From NCBI GenBank assembly GCA_031216915.1, contig CM062289.1:393230674-393294673 (forward strand): 64,000 nt of DNA, read 5' to 3'. The notes below the pieces were generated by a model. It saw nothing but the letters and a program-made list of their open reading frames with translations. It was not told where the DNA came from and searched no databases. Of the stretch, positions 34,201 to 45,018 are shown in pieces. The position numbers and the translations under genes were made by a program. The first letter of the stretch is position 1; each line of letters opens with the position of its first letter. The DNA comes from Pictodentalium vernedei (Eukaryota > Mollusca > Scaphopoda > Dentaliida > Dentaliidae).

Positions 34201-35205
34201 GTGGAGTGCATTTCTGCATCGCGGCGACATTCCACTGGCATGACTTATGCTGACAAGTGGAGGGTTTTCTGTCGCTGGTGTGCAGATCACAATGTGAATT
34301 ACCGTGATCCGTCAATCGCTCAAATTGCGGATTTTCTGGTTTTTCTTTTTGACTCCAAGGGCCTCCAGCCTATTACAATTAAGGACTATCGGTCTATGCT
34401 GTCTGATACTTTCTCTTATGTGGGAAAGCTGTGCATCAGTCGTAATCTTTTTCTCTCCAAACTCATTCGGCACTTTTCTTTGAAGAGGCCTCGAGTTTTG
34501 CGTCTTACACCGAAGTGGAACTTGGAATGGGTGTTGCACTGTTTGGAGGGTGCGCCATTTGAGCCTTTATCTGAGACTGACATGCGTTTTCTCACCTATA
34601 AGACGGCTTTTCTTCTAGCGTTTGCTTCTGCTCGTCAAGTCAGTGAGCTTCATGTGCTATCTGTTGATTCTGCCTTCTTCCGAAATGAGGCTAACAGTGT
34701 CACCTTCACTACTGATTGCTCTTTTCTGGCTAAGAATCAACTTCCTGATTCGGTACCTCCTCCCATCTGCATTTGGGCTCTCCCTGCTGTAGATGGCCGG
34801 AGGCCTCTTCTTTGTCCTGTTCGTGCGATCAAGACTTATATTACTCGCACTCAGTTCATTAGGAGGGGTCGGAAGAGATTCTTTCTGTCTCTCATTCCTA
34901 AGAGGCAGTCTATCTCTTCCCATTCTATTTCCAGGTGGATCTGTCTTGCAATCAAGCTGGCTTATTCTCGCTTGTCTGCGTCGGATCTTGTTTCGAACTG
35001 GCTTAATGCTCATGAGGTTCATGCCATTTCTACATCCTGGGCATTCTCCACTTCTGTTTCGCTCTGGGATATTATGAATGCGGCTTACTGGAGGAATGCT
35101 TCTACCTTCTCCTCCTTTTATCTCCGCCACCTTCAGCAGCAATCTGAGGACCTTTATTCTTTAGGCCCTCTCGTTGCTGCTCAGGCTGTTGTGCACCCTC
35201 GTTAA
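33859..35205 (+). pseudogene. Tyrosine recombinase of element F, catalytic arginines lost
   Basis: A single open frame of 448 codons; the recombinase proper starts around 34140 and ends with TAA at 35203. The N-terminal region (KWRVFCRWC, DYRSMLSDT) and catalytic domain are full length. The first catalytic Arg is Gln (SARQVSEL, codon 34636) and the second, in the HxxR box, is His (HEVH, codon 35020). The His and the Tyr (FSSFYL) remain. Each change is one transition from CGN, consistent with CpG decay. The frame is open but the enzyme should be dead. Confidence 0.88.
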
Positions 35206-35368
35206 AATTGTTTTTATCGAGGTTGTGCTTCACTCAGCCTTGTTCTTTTCAGGTGCCTTCTCTCTATCTTCATTACAGGTTTCATTATTGTTCTCTGCCA
35301 TCCTTGCTTTCGTTCTGCTACTCTTGTTGGTCTTGGTTATGTGATTCACCTCCTCCTATTGTTTATTC

Positions 35369-35460
35369 AGCCAATTGTAAACAATTGTGAGTAGGTTGAA
35401 AAGAAATTAAAATTTTTTAGTAAATTTTGTTTCTTAACATACCTACCAGAATTGTTTACC
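35369..35460 (+). repeat. Internal complementary region of element F
   Basis: The first part is the reverse complement of the left end (CAATTGTGAGTAGGTTGAAA). From about 35409 it is the reverse complement of the right end (AAAATTTTTTAGTAAATTTT then CTTAACATACCTACC). The same design as in A, with unrelated sequence. Confidence 0.87.
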
Positions 35461-35803
35461 GGAGGCCCACCCTCCTTGGGGTTATCTTTGATATCGATGC
35501 CTCCCCACTAAATCACAAACTTCTCGTTGGCGGAAATATGGAATTGACGTCACGGTTGTTACGCATGCGCTCGGTAAACGCAAGAGGTGTGCAGAGAGAG
35601 TACCTGTAATTTCGAGCGCTGGTTTCTCTCGACCCTTTTTTCGATCTTTTTCGTGCTTTTGCACTCTAGTACTTTTCCAACTCGTTTGAAAAAGATTCTA
35701 AAAGCTTGAGTTAGTTCCGAAGTAGGGCTTGCACTTATGTTACAGCCAATTGTAAACAATTGTGGTAGGTATGTTAAGAAACAAAATTTACTAAAAAATT
35801 TTA

Positions 35804-35895
35804 ATATTTGTACAATTTTATTGACACAGTGGCAGGATATTTCAGATCATGTTAGCATTGTATTGGTTAATTTACTAAGTTAGGTAAAGGGTTAA
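35804..35895. mobile_element. TTAA-flanked element, right part
   Basis: Continuation of 28305-28446 after element F, ending TAGGTAAAGGGTTAA. Confidence 0.6.
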
Positions 35896-36037
35896 TTGAT
35901 GCAATTCTTTTCACACAAATTCTAAAAGAGGTGCACCGAGAATCTACATGGATTCTTGCTAGTTTTGTTGCACGAATCTTTGCGTGAATTGATTCCCATC
36001 GAAATATAAGCCCTGATCTTTTGCTCATGAATTTCAG

Positions 36038-36098
36038 ATGGTTCATCATGAAAGAATATTGCCAGCTTTATTCAAGGATTGTTTAAATCCAGTTATGA
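36038..36098 (+). pseudogene. Decayed partial duplicate of SCYL2-like exon c
   Basis: Preceded by the same ATGAATTTCAG acceptor as exon c, it encodes MVHHERILPALFKDCLNPVM against RVNHQRILPALFKECINPDM in exon c. Most differences are synonymous or conservative. Similarity stops after about 61 bases. The frame runs on to a TGA (about 36142) with no convincing donor, so this copy cannot serve as a normal internal exon today. Confidence 0.75.
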
Positions 36099-36464
36099 GT
36101 GCATTACTGAGCATAAAATCACAGTGTTCAAAATTTGAAAAATGACTTTAACCGACTGACCATTCACGTGGGTTGGAGATGGCTATCCGAATACTCAGCT
36201 ATGTAAAAATTCTGTGGGAAACTGCTTTTTTATCATTAACAAGTATTCATATATTGCATGGAATTGAAATATATATGGCCTCTCCTTGCAAAAGTATTAA
36301 AATCTATCAAGACACAAGAAAGGCTGCATAACTTGTAGAGTGCTAGAAGCCCATATTTGGGTTTTATTCTGAACTGTATGTACCTAAAGTTAAAGGCTTC
36401 ATATTCTGTTGATGTCCTTCATATTATCTTGTATGAAAAATTAATTCATCTCCATCAATTTGCA

Positions 36465-36516
36465 TTGTTACAATTTTGGGAGAGTGCCTATAGGCACTCT
36501 CCCATGAATTGTAACA
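36465..36516. repeat. Near-perfect palindrome
   Basis: GGGAGAGTGCC-TATA-GGCACTCTCCC with outer TTGTTACAATT/AATTGTAACAA. A hairpin in intron 2, 221 bases before exon c. Confidence 0.6.
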
Positions 36517-36736
36517 AGACAAAAATGTGTGAACAATCTTGAGGTTGAGAAAAAATTTAGCACTCTTCCAATTATGTGACTCAGACTTTACCATTCAAGA
36601 TGCAACTTTCGGCTAAACTGTCATCTGTTCCTATAGATTTAAATTTACATTACCACCATGCAAACGAAACAAGCGTTCTCATCAAATTTTGCACACTGGA
36701 ATCGTAAATTTTTCATCTTTTACTTATGAATTTCAG

Positions 36737-36913
36737 AGAGTTAATCATCAAAGAATATTACCAGCTTTATTCAAGGAATGTATAAATCCTGATATGGTGC
36801 CCTTTGTTTTACCTGCTGTATTACAAATCGCTGAACATTCCTCTGAAAATGAATATAAAAAAGAGGTTTTACCCGACCTTATTCCACTTTTTAAGATAAA
36901 TGAACCAATCCAG
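36737..36913 (+). CDS. SCYL2: SCYL2-like exon c
   Basis: Acceptor AATTTCAG before 36737, donor GTAAGA after 36913. The exon is 177 bases, 59 codons, phase 0. It encodes RVNHQRILPALFKECINPDM, then VPFVLPAVLQIAE and VLPDLIPLFKINEPIQ, corresponding to the first HEAT-repeat segment after exon b in SCYL2. The joint with exon b gives KLPK-RVNHQRILP, matching the family (KLPK followed by R-x3-HRILP). Confidence 0.93.
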
Positions 36914-38117
36914 GTAAGAAAATTTATTTATTCTTTATAAAGATTTTGTCATGCAGCCATGAAAGTTTTAGTTTTCTCTTGATTTTTCAATATACTCGTA
37001 TAATGTGCCACTGATTTCACCAACTGAAAGGGGAAAGTCTTCTTCTAACTTTTTATCTCACAATTGGGGCGTTTTTGAACTGCTACACAACTAATGTTTA
37101 ATGTATCTGGGCCCTTGTTCCGAATCCGTATCAAGGGCCCCTGATACAAGCACGTGATTCTGCTGTTGCCAAAACAACGGCATTAATATCATCTTTCGAT
37201 CGCTTCGCGTTTTTCCCTTCAGGTGAGGCTAACCTAATATTGTTTTCTCTCAGCCGTATATGACACTGTATCTGCCTACTAAACGCCCTGTGATGTATTT
37301 ATTATGCACGGCATGCTAAAATGTCACTGGGGAAGTTAACTCAACGAATAGTTAAATTATGTACACTTTTCAGCATCTTGGGCTGGTTTGTAGCCTATTA
37401 GGCCTATTGGGATTTTCCTGAATGCTCGAGTCGAGGCTTCTCTCTTGAGGTTAAAGGATTAGCTTTTGCTATGAAATGTGGAAAACTCCACCTCAATAAG
37501 CGATGAACAGCATATTTTAAAACATAATAAACCTTTACACCAAGAGGGATATTTAATTCACCAGTAATTATTGCAAAAGTAACAACCAAATTCACGTTGA
37601 CAAAACACACAGTTGCTCCACTTCGCAAGACAGGATTCAGTAAAGTGAATCCCAGTGATGTAATTTTCTCTGAAGTGTAACGTCATCACTGACCTCAATA
37701 TGGAGATCAATGAATGCTATTCTATTTTTCAATTTGCGTCTTTCCATCGATAAGGCAAATGAAAAAGTTCCTCTTAAAATAGTTTTATAACACATTTTGT
37801 GGTCACTATTGTGAGATAAATTTATCATCACCACAGAGGGTGTCTCCGGAAATTCTGATAAAGTCTTGTTGTAGGCACAGAATCGCATTTCAATTTGCCC
37901 TAACGGGCTCGTCGAAATACTGTTCTGTTCCTATAACTCGACTTGATCTGAATTCCCAGAGACACACACTGTGGTGATAATCTGTATATATATGGGGTAC
38001 ATTTTTTAACTGGATGCTTTTTGATTAAAAAATGTCTGGTGACAGAATACAATCTTCTAATCCCATACCCTTTACTTTGTATTCAAACCAAATTTGGAGA
38101 GCATGGCGGCTCAGTAG
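36914..38117. other. Intronic sequence with no recognised feature
   Basis: No exon, SINE or bounded transposon seen. A SINE-head-like GCATGGCGGCTCAGTAG occurs at 38101-38117, just before the element that hosts C. Confidence 0.5.
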
Positions 38118-38209
38118 CAGGGTTCCCATTCAAATGAAAAGTTCTTGAATTTTTGGCCCTTCCTTGAGAAGTGCTTGAATTTGTTTCTACCCCTGAAAAG
38201 TATTTGATA
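38118..38209. mobile_element. CAGGGTTCC-type MITE fragment hosting element C
   Basis: Starts CAGGGTTCCCATTC and contains AAGTTCTTGAATTT and AAGTGCTTGAATTT, like the MITE at 26803. It is cut by element C at 38210. On the far side (45324) a related CCCTTGAGAAG stretch follows. Confidence 0.6.
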
Positions 38210-39304
38210 TTTTTATACTGTACCAATGACCCAGACATAGCTGGTGCTAACTCTTAAAATTCTAGGGCCAAACACAAATTTTGCCCCCCAATCCCCCAAA
38301 TTTGCATCTAAAACCAAAAGAAATCATGTCCTGAAGGACCTCCATACTTTGCCCTCACTGCGCATGCGCAGTGTCAAGGACGTCCCGAAATTGGCGCCAA
38401 TTATCATTCTTTGTTTGGCCCTTCATCAGTTCACATCTGACTGATATTTGTGCTTGTAAATCTCAGTTTAAATGATGCCAGACACATAAATATTAGAGAA
38501 ATGGTGGATATAAAGTGGATATAGAAGGAGGAGAGGAAAAATGAGTGACAGAAAATATTCAGGGCTGTAACTTAAAATTTTTTAATGAAAATATGTTAAG
38601 TTGCCTATTTTCGAGGCATGGGCCTGTTGTTGTCATTCTTGCTATTAAGTTTCACTGCTTATTCAGTGTTTCCTCTCTCCTTGTCCTTTAAATCCCTCCT
38701 TGCTATTCTCTCATGCTTTTGGCATATTTTTGAGTAATATTATTACTAAAATTTCTTGGGAGATTTAGCTGGGTAACAGAATGAATTTTGTTCTTTTCCC
38801 CATGTTTATGTTCTCACCCATGGGTGTTTAGGCGTAGTGTTCTGCATCTACCATCTGATGTTCTGCAGATTATTCCCTGGAAGTCTCTGTTTTGCATCAG
38901 ATACATGTAGTGTATTATTGGTAACTGATTTGGGGCCAGGATTATCAGTGCCTGGAGTCATGTTTTCTGGTGTTTATACACTTCTTGTTTACATTGGCAA
39001 CAGTCTCTGTGAGGGGGACTTTTTGTCTTTGTACTAGTTTAATTCATTACAAGATACATTATTATTATTCGTAAGTGTTGCATTAATTGTTTAAAATATT
39101 TTTAAAATTTTTGTCCACACATAGGCTTGGGATCCATTGGGGCTCAACGTTACTTTTCAGAAACTTGGGCTTTGCTGAAAAAATATTTTTTCAAAAATTA
39201 TTTTTGATTTCATTTGTTTTTTCTATGTTAATGGATCATGTTATTATGTATCTTTGCTTTCAGGGGTTCGTGCGAGTACTAGGACTTATTGTTTTCTTTT
39301 CACA

Positions 39305-41446
39305 ATGAAAGGATATTGTTCAAATTGTAATGAGAGGAAATCTTCCTCTGACTTTCATGATCATTGTATTAATTGTAGTCAGTGTACTCGCACTAACTCC
39401 TGTTCAGTATGTGAATATTGGGATGACAAACATTGGAAACGTGTGTCACGGTGTATTGTTAGCGGGGAAAGGGCTATGCCGGTCCTTTCTCCGCAGGGTC
39501 ACTCTAGTTTATCAGTTTCTATTTCAGAGGAACAATAACAGGGTGATGTTTCTGTGATATCTTCCAAAGGTGCGCCTCCGTCGTCACATTCAAATGAAGA
39601 GCTAGCGGCAAAAGTGCTCATGGAGATACGCCAATTGCCTAAGTGGACCCTAGTAGGATCGACGGCGTTGACGTCCGCTAGCTCGCCCGGTGTAGCGTCC
39701 ATTCATTGAATGGTTCAGCAGCCGGGTTCGTCCGTTGCGGTCCAGGAAGGAGATTTGGGTGATGAGAGCACTATAAATATTCAAGGTGCACACCCAGTGA
39801 CGGTGGATAAGAGGAGAGAACGGAGGAAGCCTAGTAGTCTGGTTCCTAGCTCGTCCAGGTCCATCCGGGCTGCGAGCGAGAGAGGCCCCTCTCTCGTACA
39901 ACAACATCTGGGACCAGATGTTGTGGTACAAAATGTTTCGCAAGCGGAGCATCTGTCCGCCGTTCGGGACGCTCCGTTATATAGTAAGTCCGGAGAGACT
40001 GTACAAAAGGCTTCCTCATCCTCTCAGCAGTGCACACGACCGCACCTTGGCTACGTGACCGCGGATATCCAGCCAGCTTCCCCGATCAGGGATTCCACGG
40101 CGACCAGGTCATGCCATCCGGTAGCCAGGGACAAGAGGCCTGTAGACTCCGGACGTTCGCATAAGAGAAGTATGCAGGAGTCAGTTTACACGGAGCTTCC
40201 TGCGGCTAAGCAGCGTAAGACCGCTACTCCGCAGGCCTCGGTGACGGACGTGCTAGCCCTGATAGCACAAATTATCACAGCATCCCAGCAAACGACAGAA
40301 TCGGTATCGGATCAAGAATTATCCGACGACGCTGGGTCGGTACGCTCCGCCGAAGCATCGGGTGCGGACGACCGAGAACATCATGAGGTCCGACAGGATG
40401 GCGAAAGGGATACCGAGGATTTGGAGCTATCCCTTTCGGAACAACATAAAGCTGCCGTAGATTTCCTCCGGCACCACCTTCCACAAGTTGTTCCGTCGGG
40501 CCAGACTGCTGCGATGCCGGATAAGAGACTGATAGCGTCATTGGACACTGAATTCTTTGAGCGGTTCAGAGACATCGTCCCTGAGTTTCCGACACAGTCC
40601 AATAATGTCACAAGAACATTCGAATTATTGAACGACGCTATCTATAAGCTTGCTTCCAAAACGGGCAAAGCTGGTTTCTTGTCCGCTAATGCTCTCAACC
40701 TGCCTTTCATCAATTCAAGGAATAAATTCGATACGGCAGGACAGGGCATACCGAGAGTTCCTCTGCGTCTAGACGACGAAGCGGAAGACTTGGAATTATC
40801 ATTACCGTCGTCTATGTCTATTCCAACCGCGACGTTGGAAATGACAATTACGTCTAACAGAGCAAGCTTAGACGCTTTATCATACGCAGACCACCTTACA
40901 AAGGCGTTATCATTGCGTCTTCAAGGGAAAGAATTCCAGGATATACAATCCTCATTAAGACTTCTTTCAAGGGCAGTAGCTTATTCCACGTATAACTCAG
41001 CCCTTTCAGTGGCAAACCTGGAGTTGGTTAGACGTGACGCAGCCCTAGCTACATCCACACGCGTGGATAGTAAGGTGAAGAACTCTCTCAGAGTCGCTTC
41101 GGTCTCCGGAGAGCTTCTCTTCGACGGCAAGCTTTCAGCAATCTATGATAAAATAACTAAGAAAGCTTCGGATTCTCTGCTTTTTAAATCCGCTTCCAAA
41201 AAGTCGGATACAGCAGAGAAGAGTAAGACAGGCACTTCTGGGACAAATACGCCCAAGAGAGGTTCCTATAGAGGTTCTTATTCATCCTCTAGGTCTTATT
41301 CTAGAGACCGTCAAGGCAGCGACTCACGTACGGGACGTTCTTCGGGCCGAGACAACCGGTCAGACATCCCAAGGTCGACGGAACGAGGTGCGGGTCGTGG
41401 AGGACATGGTTTCTCCTTCCGCAGGCCTCGCAGGTCCAGGAGGTGA
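39305..41446 (+). pseudogene. gag of element C, two nonsense codons
   Basis: The ATG at 39305 starts the full N-terminal Cys-rich knuckle (YCSNCNERK, HCINCSQC, SCSVC). TAA at 39536 replaces GAA of A; TGA at 39707 replaces CGA of A. From 39710 to 41446 the frame is open for 578 codons: acidic/basic middle, SEQHKAAVDFLRHHLP, the core SYADHLTKALSLRLQGKEF and LSRAVAYSTYNSAL, and the Arg/Ser/Gly-rich tail. It ends with TGA at 41444. Reverting the two stops would give one continuous frame, so this is the clearest gag in the window. Confidence 0.9.
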
Positions 41447-43436
41447 TGGTTGGAACCTCTATCGCGTTCCGGTTGGCGGAAGGTTATCGAGTTTTACAGA
41501 CGAGTGGGCGTCGATTACGGACGACCCCTGGGTCAGAGGAGTAATTTCGGAAGGACTAAGAATATCCTTCAAACGAAAGCCTCCATTAACTCGAAGTCCA
41601 AAGTGGACTCAGCTTCCGTCAAATCTGCAGAAAAGAGACGCTCTTCTATCGGAAGTACAGTCTCTTTTGATGAAGAACGCGGTAGAGGTCGTAGAAGACC
41701 AGGAATCACCGGGTTTCTACAGCCATCTGTTTCTGGTTCCGAAACCAGACGGCTCGTTCCGTCCAGTCATAGTTCTGAGCTGGATAAACAAGCTGTTCGT
41801 CGCTCCGAAGTTCTATATGGAGACGATACGATCGGTCAGAGCGAGTATTCGGGTGAACGATTATGCTACAAGCATAGATCTCAAAGATGCGTACTTTCAC
41901 GTCATGGTACATCCGACATTCAGAAAGTATCTACGCTTCGCAGACCTAGGAGTTGTATATCAATTCCGGGCGATGTGCTTCGGATTGAACCTAGCACCCT
42001 GGGCTTTCACTCGAATAATGAACTCGGTAATGATACATTTCCGAGCTCATTCGTCTGCGGTAACATCGGCCTACCTGGACAACATTCTTCAGAGGTACGG
42101 CAACGAGTTAACGTTTCAGAACGATGTGCAGAATCTGCTTCTATTGCTCCGACGTCTCGGTTTTGTTATAAACGAGGAGAAGTCGGATCTGGTGCCGCCC
42201 AAGTCATTCACTCATCTGGGAATGAGCTTCGAGATGCACAACAATCTTGTTCATCTGCCGTTAACCAGAGCGAAGTTAATCAGTTGTTACGCTCGCTATT
42301 GTCTTCACGCAGACAAAGTCACAGCGAGGGAGTTCATGAGACTGATAGGTCTGTGCGGAGCCGCTGTGGATCTCATTCCGATGGGGCGGTTGTGCACTCG
42401 TCCTCTCCAAATTTTCTTGACTCAGAATTGGAGTGTGAAGATTCATTCGCCCGATATAGACGTTCTCTTGTCAGATCAAGTGAAACAAGAGATTCAGACT
42501 TGGGCAAACATTCAGTGGTTGACTCAGGGAGTTCCGCTGCAGTTGCCGGATCCGGGTTTTACGATTATGACGGATGCCAGTCAAACAGGTTGGGGTGCAA
42601 CATTGATCCCAACGGATTCGAAGTGCCAGGTTCTTTGGGATCCGCAGTTTCTAAGCAAGCACATAAATATCAAGGAAATGATGTCAATTTGGCTTGCATT
42701 GCGTCATTGGATGAACATTATTCAGAAAGCTCATGTCCAAATCCTGTCCGACAATACGACAGTAGTGGCATATATCCGGAACCAGGGAGGCACTCATTCC
42801 GTTCCGTTATTCAATTTAACGGAAAGAATCCTTCTGTTTGCTCTAGAACACCAGGTTCTACTTTCGGTCCGTCATATACCGGGTCGTCTGAATGTACTAG
42901 CAGACTCCCTTTCACGGAAGGGTCGCTTGTTGCCGTCAGAGTGGACTCTCAACAAACAGGTATTCAATCAGATTTGCTACCAATGGGAACGGCCAATGAT
43001 AGACTTATTTGCGACACATCTCAACAATCAGTTGCAGACGTATGTGTCACCATGTCTGGATCCACGAGCATATGCAGTAGACGCTCTGTCGATCTCGTGG
43101 GATGGAATGATAGGATATGCATATCCTCCAGCGCTGTTAATACAGCAAGTATTGCTAAAGATAAAACAATCTCAATGCAAAATTCTGTTGGTAGCATCTC
43201 TGTCTCCACAGAGACCGTGGATAAATCTACTCAGGTGTCTGCTGTGGGACTTACCGCGAAAGCTTCCTCCACGGGAGGATCTTCTTTCGCAGGGGAAATC
43301 GCGTCAACTTCATCACAATCCGCAAGGTCTCAACCATCACGTATTTCCGTTGTGTGGTCCTTCTTGCATGGAAAGCATTTTACAGGACGAGCAGTGGACG
43401 CGATTTCTAACTGTACGAGGACCTCCTCTTCACTAA
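41388..43436 (+). CDS. Reverse transcriptase/RNase H of element C, open but active-site mutant
   Basis: 682 codons, +1 to gag and overlapping its last 59 bases. RT motifs: FYSHLFLVPKPDGSFRPV, SIDLKDAYFH (Asp codon 41886), GLNLAPWAFTR. The second aspartate of the YLDD box is Asn (codon 42081: YLDN), and RPVIDLS reads RPVIVLS. RNase H follows with TDASQTGWGATL (Asp at 42573), NIKEMMSIWLAL, LSDNTTVV and NVLADSLSR. The DIRS C-terminal domain is next (DLFATHLN, VDALSISW, YAYPPALLI). The frame is complete, but polymerase activity is not expected with LDN. Confidence 0.9.
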   Translation: MRVVEDMVSPSAGLAGPGGDGWNLYRVPVGGRLSSFTDEWASITDDPWVRGVISEGLRISFKRKPPLTRSPKWTQLPSNLQKRDALLSEVQSLLMKNAVEVVEDQESPGFYSHLFLVPKPDGSFRPVIVLSWINKLFVAPKFYMETIRSVRASIRVNDYATSIDLKDAYFHVMVHPTFRKYLRFADLGVVYQFRAMCFGLNLAPWAFTRIMNSVMIHFRAHSSAVTSAYLDNILQRYGNELTFQNDVQNLLLLLRRLGFVINEEKSDLVPPKSFTHLGMSFEMHNNLVHLPLTRAKLISCYARYCLHADKVTAREFMRLIGLCGAAVDLIPMGRLCTRPLQIFLTQNWSVKIHSPDIDVLLSDQVKQEIQTWANIQWLTQGVPLQLPDPGFTIMTDASQTGWGATLIPTDSKCQVLWDPQFLSKHINIKEMMSIWLALRHWMNIIQKAHVQILSDNTTVVAYIRNQGGTHSVPLFNLTERILLFALEHQVLLSVRHIPGRLNVLADSLSRKGRLLPSEWTLNKQVFNQICYQWERPMIDLFATHLNNQLQTYVSPCLDPRAYAVDALSISWDGMIGYAYPPALLIQQVLLKIKQSQCKILLVASLSPQRPWINLLRCLLWDLPRKLPPREDLLSQGKSRQLHHNPQGLNHHVFPLCGPSCMESILQDEQWTRFLTVRGPPLH

Positions 43437-44143
43437 ACTATGTGGCTAAGTGGAAGGTCTTTCGTCGTTGGTGTAGGGATCATTCTGTTGATATTTTTGA
43501 TCCCTCCATACCAGACATTGCAAACTTTCTAGTATACTTGTTTGACGAGATCAAACTGCAGCCTGTTACTATTAAGGGTTATAGGTCTATGTTATCTGAT
43601 ACCTATGCACACCATGATAGTTTACAAATTGGATCTAATGTCTCTTTATCTAAGTTAGTTAGAAACTTCTCGATAAATAGACCCAGAACTCTTAGATTAA
43701 TTCCTAAATGGAATTTAGCTTGGGTTCTTCTTAAACTTAAAGAAAAGCCATTTGAGCCTCTTGGGACAGTAGATTTCGAATTCTTGTCTTTTAAGACAGC
43801 TTTTCTCTTAGCTTTCTCTTCTGCTAGAAGAGTCAGTGAGCTCCATGCACTATCGGTGGACGATTCTCACTATCGTAGTGTCGGGAACACTATTACCTTT
43901 ACTACTAATGTTGGATTTTTAGCTAAGAATCAGGCTCCTAAAAAATATCCGGAACCTATTGTTATTAAGGCCCTTCCATCTTCAGACGGGCGTAGGCCTT
44001 TACTCTGTCCTGTTAGAGCTTTACGTATTTATAAACAAAGATCCCAGTTTATCAGAAAGGGACGAAAACGCTTCTTTCTGTCTCTGATGCCTAATAGAAA
44101 GGACATTTCAGTCCATTCTGTGCTTAAGATTTCGGCTCATTAA
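41447..44143 (+). pseudogene. Tyrosine recombinase frame of element C, deletion and stop
   Basis: The frame is the same as gag and opens right after the gag TGA, with no ATG near its start. It stays open through the whole RT/RNase H gene and into YR (recombinase proper from about 43330). SARRVSEL is intact. Near 44118 a 66-base in-frame deletion removes 22 residues present in A, with TCT at both breakpoints in A. TAA at 44141 replaces GAA inside the HxxR box, so the box Arg and the catalytic Tyr are lost downstream. Confidence 0.87.
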
Positions 44144-44930
44144 GTAAGAGCTCTTTCTACATCTTGGGCTTACGCAAATAGTGTTGCTATTACAGATTTA
44201 ATGAAGGCTGCTTATTGGTCTCAGCCATCCACATTCACAAATTTTTATCTCAGAAATATTGAGTCCATTTCTGGAGACCTGCATTGTTTAGGTCCGTTAT
44301 CTGTTGCTCAGAATGTCGTCCACTAAACAGTTGCAACTATAGTTATGCAGGCTTTCTGTTCCGGCAGTGACTCCATCCTGCTGCCCTCTTCGCTCTTTGC
44401 TATTTGACCCAGTGCAAGGGGAAGGGGGGGGGGAGGGTGTTTCCTTAGGTCACCTGCTTTATAGTGAAAAGCAAGGGGATTCCTCCTCCGGAGTCAGTAA
44501 TTCTGAGTCATTACCGGGATGGTTTTAAAGTGTAATATTAATGTTAAAAATTCATTCATGTCATGTCATATTTTTAAAGTGTAGCTCGGTGTGAAGCATT
44601 TGTATATGTCAAGTGTCAAACGGGCGTTAATATACAATCCTCGGACACTTTTAAAAGAATATAAAGAGCCTCAATTATCTGGACTTACTTTATTTATTGG
44701 CTTACTTTAAAAATAATTAGTATAAAGGGTTATACTGGATGCTAATAGAGAACATGAATGTTATTATGCTCAATTATGAAGGGTGTTGTATCTTTCTAAT
44801 TTATCATAAATAAGAAAGATACATGTAAAGCCTAATACTCCTTTTCTCCTTGAGGGGTTGACTCTATTTATATAGTTGAGCTTATTGGATTTTCCTCTAT
44901 GTCCTAGGCCCTCCAGCCTTTTTACTATTC

Positions 44931-45018
44931 AGCTATGTCTGGGTCATTGGTACAGTATAAAAATGTTAAAAAATTTATAGTAATTTATATATTTTTTATA
45001 CTTACCAATGACCCAGAC
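44931..45018 (+). repeat. Internal complementary region of element C
   Basis: Reverse complement of the left end (to GTACAGTATAAAAA) followed by the reverse complement of the right end (GTTAAAAAATTTATAG ...). It matches the joined ends almost base for base, with one extra T at the junction. Confidence 0.9.

Larger units (their letters stand above)
28446..35806 (+). mobile_element. DIRS-like retrotransposon F, second family
   Basis: About 7.36 kb, with its own inverted terminal repeats (28446-28700 and 35540-35806), an ICR at 35369-35460, gag, RT/RNase H and YR. The proteins share motifs with A-E but are far more diverged, and codon use is more GC-rich. gag carries a tandem repeat and a foreign insertion. 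RNase H has a deletion and YR has lost both catalytic arginines. Confidence 0.9.

Noticed and set aside
36038-36150. Duplicate of exon c as a working alternative exon
   Set aside because: No usable donor follows, the second half of the exon is absent, and the frame ends in TGA.
37637-37888. Minus-strand ORF of 83 codons
   Set aside because: No motif, no splice context and ordinary length for AT-rich intron sequence.
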